Shown here: positions 59,964 to 64,000 of the stretch, piece by piece
How the letters are laid out: each line of letters starts with the position of its first letter
Position numbering within the stretch: the first letter of the stretch is position 1
Source: an uncultured Acetatifactor sp.
Lineage (GTDB): Bacteria; Bacillota; Clostridia; Lachnospirales; Lachnospiraceae
Length of the DNA stretch: 64,000 nucleotides
Direction of reading: 5' to 3'
Assembly: GCA_949840885.1 (NCBI GenBank)
Contig: CATKYJ010000004.1
Coordinates: 1-64,000 of the forward strand
The notes under the pieces: generated by a model
Database searches by the model: none
Told to the model about the DNA's origin: nothing
Seen by the model: only the letters and a program-made list of their open reading frames with translations
Translations under genes and position numbers: made by a program

Positions 59964-62222
59964 TCATTCAGCCACCAGCACAATCACCGTCCGGGGCGGA
60001 ATCTTCAGCATGGTGCCATACTGGAAATCCGTCTCCGCCTGGATATCTTTCTCATCTCCATACTCCACGAAAGTATTGACGCAGACTCTCCAATACCTGC
60101 CCTCCGGAAGATTGGGGAGCTGCATATCCAGCGGGTTCCAGTAAGCGTTCATTCCATAAAATACGATATCGTCTTTTGTGTCCTCCTCGTTCCTGCCGGC
60201 ATACATAATCCCAATAAGCCTACAATTGTAGTCCATTCTCCCGTTCCAGGGATAGCCATTATGCAGACTGATTTCGGGAAATCCGCACTCTGCGCTGCCG
60301 GTGTCTTTCCTGACTACAGCGTGTTCCTTGCGGAAAGCTATCATATATCGGAAAAAATCGTGTATTTCTCTGTACGTCTCCAGCCGGTTCCAGTCCAGCC
60401 ATGAGATGCGGTTGTCCTGGCAATAGGCATTATTGTTCCCGTACTGTGTATTGCAGAATTCATCCCCTGCATAGAACATGGCCGGGCCCCTGCTGCACAT
60501 CAGCGTGGCGAAAGCGTTCTTTACCATCCGCCGGCGCAGAGCCTCCACCTCCGGATCGTCTGTCTCCCCCTCCACACCGCAGTTCCAGCTGTTGCCGTTG
60601 TTGTCTCCGTCCGTGTTGTTCCAGCCGTTCTTCTCATTGTGCTTTATATTGTAAGAGTAGAGATCGTACAAAGTGAATCCGTCATGGCAGGTGAGGAAAT
60701 TCACGGAGGCGCTCTCCCCCCGCTTCAGCGGATCATACATGTCCCTGGAGCCTGTAATCCTGGTAATGGCCGTCCCTGCCATGCCTCCGTCCCCTTTCAG
60801 GAAGCGCCGCATATCGTCCCGGTATTTACCGTTCCATTCCGACCATCTTCGAAACGCCGGGAAGCTCCCCACCTGATACAGCCCCACAGCGTCCCAGGCC
60901 TCAGCGATCAGCTTCACCTTGCCCAGGATGGAATCATAAGCAATCTCCTGTATGATGGGCGGCTCCGCCATGGGTTCGCCTTTCTGGTCTCTGGTCAATA
61001 TGGAGGCCAGATCGAAGCGGAACCCGTCTACACGATACTCTGTGACCCAGTAGCGCAGACAGTCGATGATAAATCTGCGCGTCACGGGATGGTTGCTGTT
61101 CAGCGCGTTGCCGCAGCCGCTGAAATTGTAATAATTTCCGTCCGGTGTCAGGATATAGTATACATCATTGTCGATTCCCTTAAAGGAAAAGCAGGGCCCG
61201 TCGTCATTTCCCTCTGCCGTATGGTTGAACACCACGTCCAGGATGACCTCGATTCCATTCTCTTTCAGCTCATAAATGAGCTCTTTCAGTTCGTCCCCCT
61301 CATGATTATGCTCTACTACGGAAGAATAGCTCGTGTTAGGCGCAAAAAAGCAGACTGTATTATAACCCCAGTAATTGTAGAGCTGCTCTCCGTCCACCAC
61401 TCTGGCATCCTCCATCTCATCGAATTCGAAGATGGGCATCAGCTCCACAGCGTTCACCCCCAGGTCTTTCAGATAAGGAATCTTTTGGCGCAGCCCCTCA
61501 TAGGTGCCCCTGGCTGTCACGCCGGAGGATTCGTCTTTGGTAAATCCCCTTACATGCAGCTCATAGATCACCAGATCCTCCAGGGGCGTCTCCAGATGCA
61601 TGATCTTTCCCCAGTCGAAGTTGTTCTCCACTACTCTTGCGTGGTATTCAAAGTTTTTGCCGTTCTCCGGCCGCTCCCCCCATTTACGCTGTCCTGTCAC
61701 GGCTTTGGCGTAAGGATCCAGCAACACGTTCTCCTTATCGAAGAGCAGTCCTTTCTTCTTGTCATAAGGACCCTCCAGCTGGAACGCATATTCAAATTCT
61801 TCAATCTTGAGCCCGAACACCAGCATGGAATAGGTATTCCCGATATGATAGGACTCCGGGAATTCCAGCTTCGCGTAGGCCTCCGTCTCCTGAGGACGGA
61901 ACAGCAGCAATGTACATTTCGTAGCCCCCAGAGAGTGAATCGTAAAGCTGACACCGTTCCAGGATGGTGTGGCGCCATCCCTGTTGTAGAAGCCGGGCCG
62001 GACCTTGAAGCCGCCTATCTCATCCAAAGGCTGCAGTTTCTCGCCGCGCTGCGGTTTCAGATGTGTAGATTCCATTTCATCTCCTTCCAGTTGCTCCCAG
62101 TCGTTCCCGGAATTCTCTGGCTTTGTCTCCCACCCGGAATTCCGTTTTCTCTTTACATCAGTCATGATTTCCTGTTCTGCGTCAGGATTTTCTCTGCCAA
62201 ATAATCTCTTGACGATACCCAT
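59964..62222 (-). CDS. glgX: Glycogen debranching enzyme, GlgX/isoamylase type
   Basis: 752 residues. Linker of about 70 residues, then a CBM48 domain (GATPSWNGVSFTIHSLGATK), and a GH13_11 barrel: nucleophile Asp in VDGFRFDLASIL, acid/base Glu in AEAWDAVGLYQ, and LTCHDGFTLYD. Cleaves alpha-1,6 branches in glycogen or starch. Start ATG 62222 after GGAGG. Upstream neighbour is an Hpt gene with its own terminator, so it is transcribed separately. Confidence 0.92.
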   Translation of the reverse strand: MGIVKRLFGRENPDAEQEIMTDVKRKRNSGWETKPENSGNDWEQLEGDEMESTHLKPQRGEKLQPLDEIGGFKVRPGFYNRDGATPSWNGVSFTIHSLGATKCTLLLFRPQETEAYAKLEFPESYHIGNTYSMLVFGLKIEEFEYAFQLEGPYDKKKGLLFDKENVLLDPYAKAVTGQRKWGERPENGKNFEYHARVVENNFDWGKIMHLETPLEDLVIYELHVRGFTKDESSGVTARGTYEGLRQKIPYLKDLGVNAVELMPIFEFDEMEDARVVDGEQLYNYWGYNTVCFFAPNTSYSSVVEHNHEGDELKELIYELKENGIEVILDVVFNHTAEGNDDGPCFSFKGIDNDVYYILTPDGNYYNFSGCGNALNSNHPVTRRFIIDCLRYWVTEYRVDGFRFDLASILTRDQKGEPMAEPPIIQEIAYDSILGKVKLIAEAWDAVGLYQVGSFPAFRRWSEWNGKYRDDMRRFLKGDGGMAGTAITRITGSRDMYDPLKRGESASVNFLTCHDGFTLYDLYSYNIKHNEKNGWNNTDGDNNGNSWNCGVEGETDDPEVEALRRRMVKNAFATLMCSRGPAMFYAGDEFCNTQYGNNNAYCQDNRISWLDWNRLETYREIHDFFRYMIAFRKEHAVVRKDTGSAECGFPEISLHNGYPWNGRMDYNCRLIGIMYAGRNEEDTKDDIVFYGMNAYWNPLDMQLPNLPEGRYWRVCVNTFVEYGDEKDIQAETDFQYGTMLKIPPRTVIVLVAE

Positions 62223-62298
62223 TCCTCATGCCTCCACTCATCTTGTCTGATATCGTATTCACTTGTTTCTCACAGCCGTTCTTATTTGGGGAGAAAAA

Positions 62299-62327
62299 CA
62301 GCGCTGCAGGAAAAATACCCTCAGCGC
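62299..62327 (-). terminator. Terminator of the mcp-hpt unit
   Basis: GCGCTG-AGG and CCTG-CAGCGC arms with a T-rich loop, followed by TTTTT on the minus strand. Confidence 0.8.
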
Positions 62328-62344
62328 CGCTCTCATTTTCATCC

Positions 62345-62698
62345 CTAATCCATATTTTTCTCGATACAGGAAATGATCTCCTGCTGGACAGGCAATACCT
62401 TTGCAAGAACCGCCTTTGCCTCTGCCGGCCTCTCCGTTCTAAGGAGGTTCAGCACTTCGCTATAGGACTCGTAAATCGGGGTAAGCGACAGGTTTCCGGC
62501 CGTCCCCTTGATGGAATGCGCTTTTTCTATGGCATCTTTGTAGTCGTTCTCGTCAAAATCAGGATCCACGGCCTGTGTCTGTATCATTTTCACGAATGAC
62601 CCCAGCAGCCTCTTGTAAAGCTTCTCATTCCCCATAAGACGCTTCAGCCCATCGTCCACGTCCGCCCCCAGGGCTCTCAGCTCATCTAACAGATTCAT
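62345..62698 (-). CDS. Histidine phosphotransfer (Hpt) domain protein
   Basis: 117 residues: one Hpt four-helix bundle with the phospho-accepting His61 in HSIKGTAGNL. Such single-domain proteins pass phosphate between response regulators. Located 18 bp after the chemoreceptor gene and sharing its transcript, which suggests a chemotaxis or motility side branch. Confidence 0.9.
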   Translation of the reverse strand: MNLLDELRALGADVDDGLKRLMGNEKLYKRLLGSFVKMIQTQAVDPDFDENDYKDAIEKAHSIKGTAGNLSLTPIYESYSEVLNLLRTERPAEAKAVLAKVLPVQQEIISCIEKNMD

Positions 62699-62716
62699 TT
62701 GCGCACCTCTTTCTGA

Positions 62717-64000
62717 TCAATACTTCCCAAAACCGTCGCCCAGGGAAATAACCTGCTCGTTGGCCGGGGATGAGGGATACGAGGAAGGACTCTTAAAGGA
62801 GGAGACGGAGCCGCCGCTCTCGTTACCCAGGTGATAGATGGACAGCATCTCACGCATTCTGGAAGCCTGGTTGGACAGTTCTTCGCTGGCAGCCGCACAC
62901 TCCTCGCTGGTGGCGGAGTTGGTCTGCACTACCTGAGATACCTGGCTGATGGCCTGCTCGATCTGGGCCACTGCGGTAGCCTGATAATTGGAAGATTCTG
63001 CAATGCCGTTAATGATGACCTCGCTCTCCTGAACCACTTTCGTAATCTCTTCCATGGCCTTTGCGGTTTCGTCTACAATCTTGGAACCGGAGTTCACCTT
63101 TTCGATGGAATCCTCAATCAGAGCGGAAGTCTCGCTGGCAGCCTCCGCACTCTTGGCGGCAAGGCTTCTGACCTCTTCTGCAACCACTGCGAAGCCCTTG
63201 CCTGCCTCGCCTGCCCTGGCCGCCTCAACCGCCGCATTCAGGGCAAGGATATTGGTCTGGAACGCAATGTCCTCAATGGTCTTGATGATCTTGGAAATAT
63301 TCTCGGAGGCCCTGTTGATATCCTGCATGGCAGCGATCGTGTCCTGCATCTGTACATTGCCTCTCTTTACGTCCTCAATGGCATGTACCACCAGCCTGGC
63401 TGCGGAATTGGCCTGCTCTGCATTCTGCTTTGTCTTCTCTGCGATTTCATCAATGGAAGCCGTAATCTGTTCAATGGCGCTGGCCTGCTCCGTAGAGCCC
63501 TGTGCCAGGGCCTGGCTGGCGCTGGCCACCTGAGAGGAACTGATGGTTACCTGGGAACCCGCATCGCTGATATTGCTCAGGGCATTGTGGTTGTCGTCCA
63601 CCAGCTTCTTCAGGGAATTTCCCAGCAGGTCGTCTGCGGACACCGGGTTGACCGTAATGGTCAGGTTGCCGTTGGACACCTCTTCCGCAATATGGGACTG
63701 ATATTTGATGTTCTCAATTACGCGGGTGTACTCATCCACCAGTTCGCCGAACTCATCGTTATTGTACTTCTCCATGTGAATGTCCACACGGCCCTTGGCG
63801 ATCTCCTTAGCTGCATCGGAGAGCTGCTTCACGGATTTCTCGATCGTCCTGATCAGCACCAGAGCGATGAAGAAAGTCAGCGCCATGGAAAGTACCGCCA
63901 TGCCTATCGTGAATATAGTGGAACCCAGCAGATAGGATGACTGCTTCTCAGGCTCAACGATATGAATGGCAGTCTTTGTGGACATCTGGCCGAATATGAT
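62717..64000 (-). CDS. Methyl-accepting chemotaxis protein, 3' part, cut by window edge
   Basis: 427 residues seen, open to the right edge. Membrane helix ([20 protein letters not shown]), HAMP domain with [20 protein letters not shown], and the cytoplasmic signalling domain whose tip reads [20 protein letters not shown], with [14 protein letters not shown] beyond. The sensor domain lies outside the window. No C-terminal pentapeptide for CheR binding; the tail is Ser/Pro-rich. Methylation helices carry several Gln/Glu pairs. Confidence 0.95.
   Translation of the reverse strand: MIFGQMSTKTAIHIVEPEKQSSYLLGSTIFTIGMAVLSMALTFFIALVLIRTIEKSVKQLSDAAKEIAKGRVDIHMEKYNNDEFGELVDEYTRVIENIKYQSHIAEEVSNGNLTITVNPVSADDLLGNSLKKLVDDNHNALSNISDAGSQVTISSSQVASASQALAQGSTEQASAIEQITASIDEIAEKTKQNAEQANSAARLVVHAIEDVKRGNVQMQDTIAAMQDINRASENISKIIKTIEDIAFQTNILALNAAVEAARAGEAGKGFAVVAEEVRSLAAKSAEAASETSALIEDSIEKVNSGSKIVDETAKAMEEITKVVQESEVIINGIAESSNYQATAVAQIEQAISQVSQVVQTNSATSEECAAASEELSNQASRMREMLSIYHLGNESGGSVSSFKSPSSYPSSPANEQVISLGDGFGKY

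Noticed and set aside
1..64000. tRNA, rRNA, CRISPR or replication origin
   Set aside because: I saw no cloverleaf, rRNA core sequence, repeat-spacer array or DnaA-box cluster by eye; a tRNAscan/Infernal run would settle small RNAs.

Overview
The window comes from a motile, Gram-positive anaerobe of the Clostridia, most likely a gut Lachnospiraceae. The evidence is an array of seven closely related CBir1-like flagellins, the flagellar late-gene order flgM-flgN-flgK-flgK-flgL-fliW-csrA, textbook SigD promoters (TAAA-N16-CCGATAT), single-membrane lipoprotein and SH3 architectures, potABCD, and PD-(D/E)XK 'transposase-like' genes typical of this family. Base composition is near 50% GC, with a visibly more A+T-rich stretch from about 52.4 to 58.1 kb. 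Nearly everything is on the minus strand.

Region 1 (1-15 kb) is a flagellin array: one partial copy at the left edge and six complete copies. Four copies carry an almost identical SigD promoter, a leader of about 220 nt with a predicted loop-to-strand pseudoknot, and a CsrA-type GGA hairpin just upstream of the ribosome site. The gaps between flagellins hold intact or decayed genes of PD-(D/E)XK type. The left edge also carries a divergent CsrA paralogue and a small FimB/FimE-size tyrosine recombinase whose gene is bracketed by two inverted recombination-site-like repeats.

Region 2 (15-26 kb) holds the late flagellar genes: fliT-like, fliS, fliD, flaG, csrA, fliW, flgL, two flgK-like genes, flgN and flgM. 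SigD promoters precede flaG and flgM, and the flgM promoter lies inside the 3' end of thyX. FliW, CsrA and the flagellin leaders together form the known homeostatic circuit: FliW is released by secreted flagellin and then titrates CsrA.

Region 3 (26-42 kb) is chromosomal housekeeping and nutrition: thyX, a GNAT acetyltransferase, guaA, a PdaA-like deacetylase, a ROK kinase with a SIS isomerase and a divergent ROK repressor, an SH3 surface protein, an esterase, the polyamine transporter potABCD, and an O6-alkylguanine methyltransferase with an unusual internal repeat.

Region 4 (42-51.7 kb) is one nine-gene operon for a surface glycan: several GT-C-like multispanning proteins, an EpsG-type polymerase, a Wzz-type protein, a UGM-like flavoprotein, a two-subunit SMR flippase and one GT2 transferase.

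Region 5 (51.7-58 kb) is an A+T-rich accessory segment with a second PD-(D/E)XK gene, a lipoprotein, several gene relics and an RloA/RloB-type defence pair. Region 6 (58-64 kb) has a subtilisin-like protease, a GlgX-type debranching enzyme, an Hpt protein and a chemoreceptor running off the right edge.
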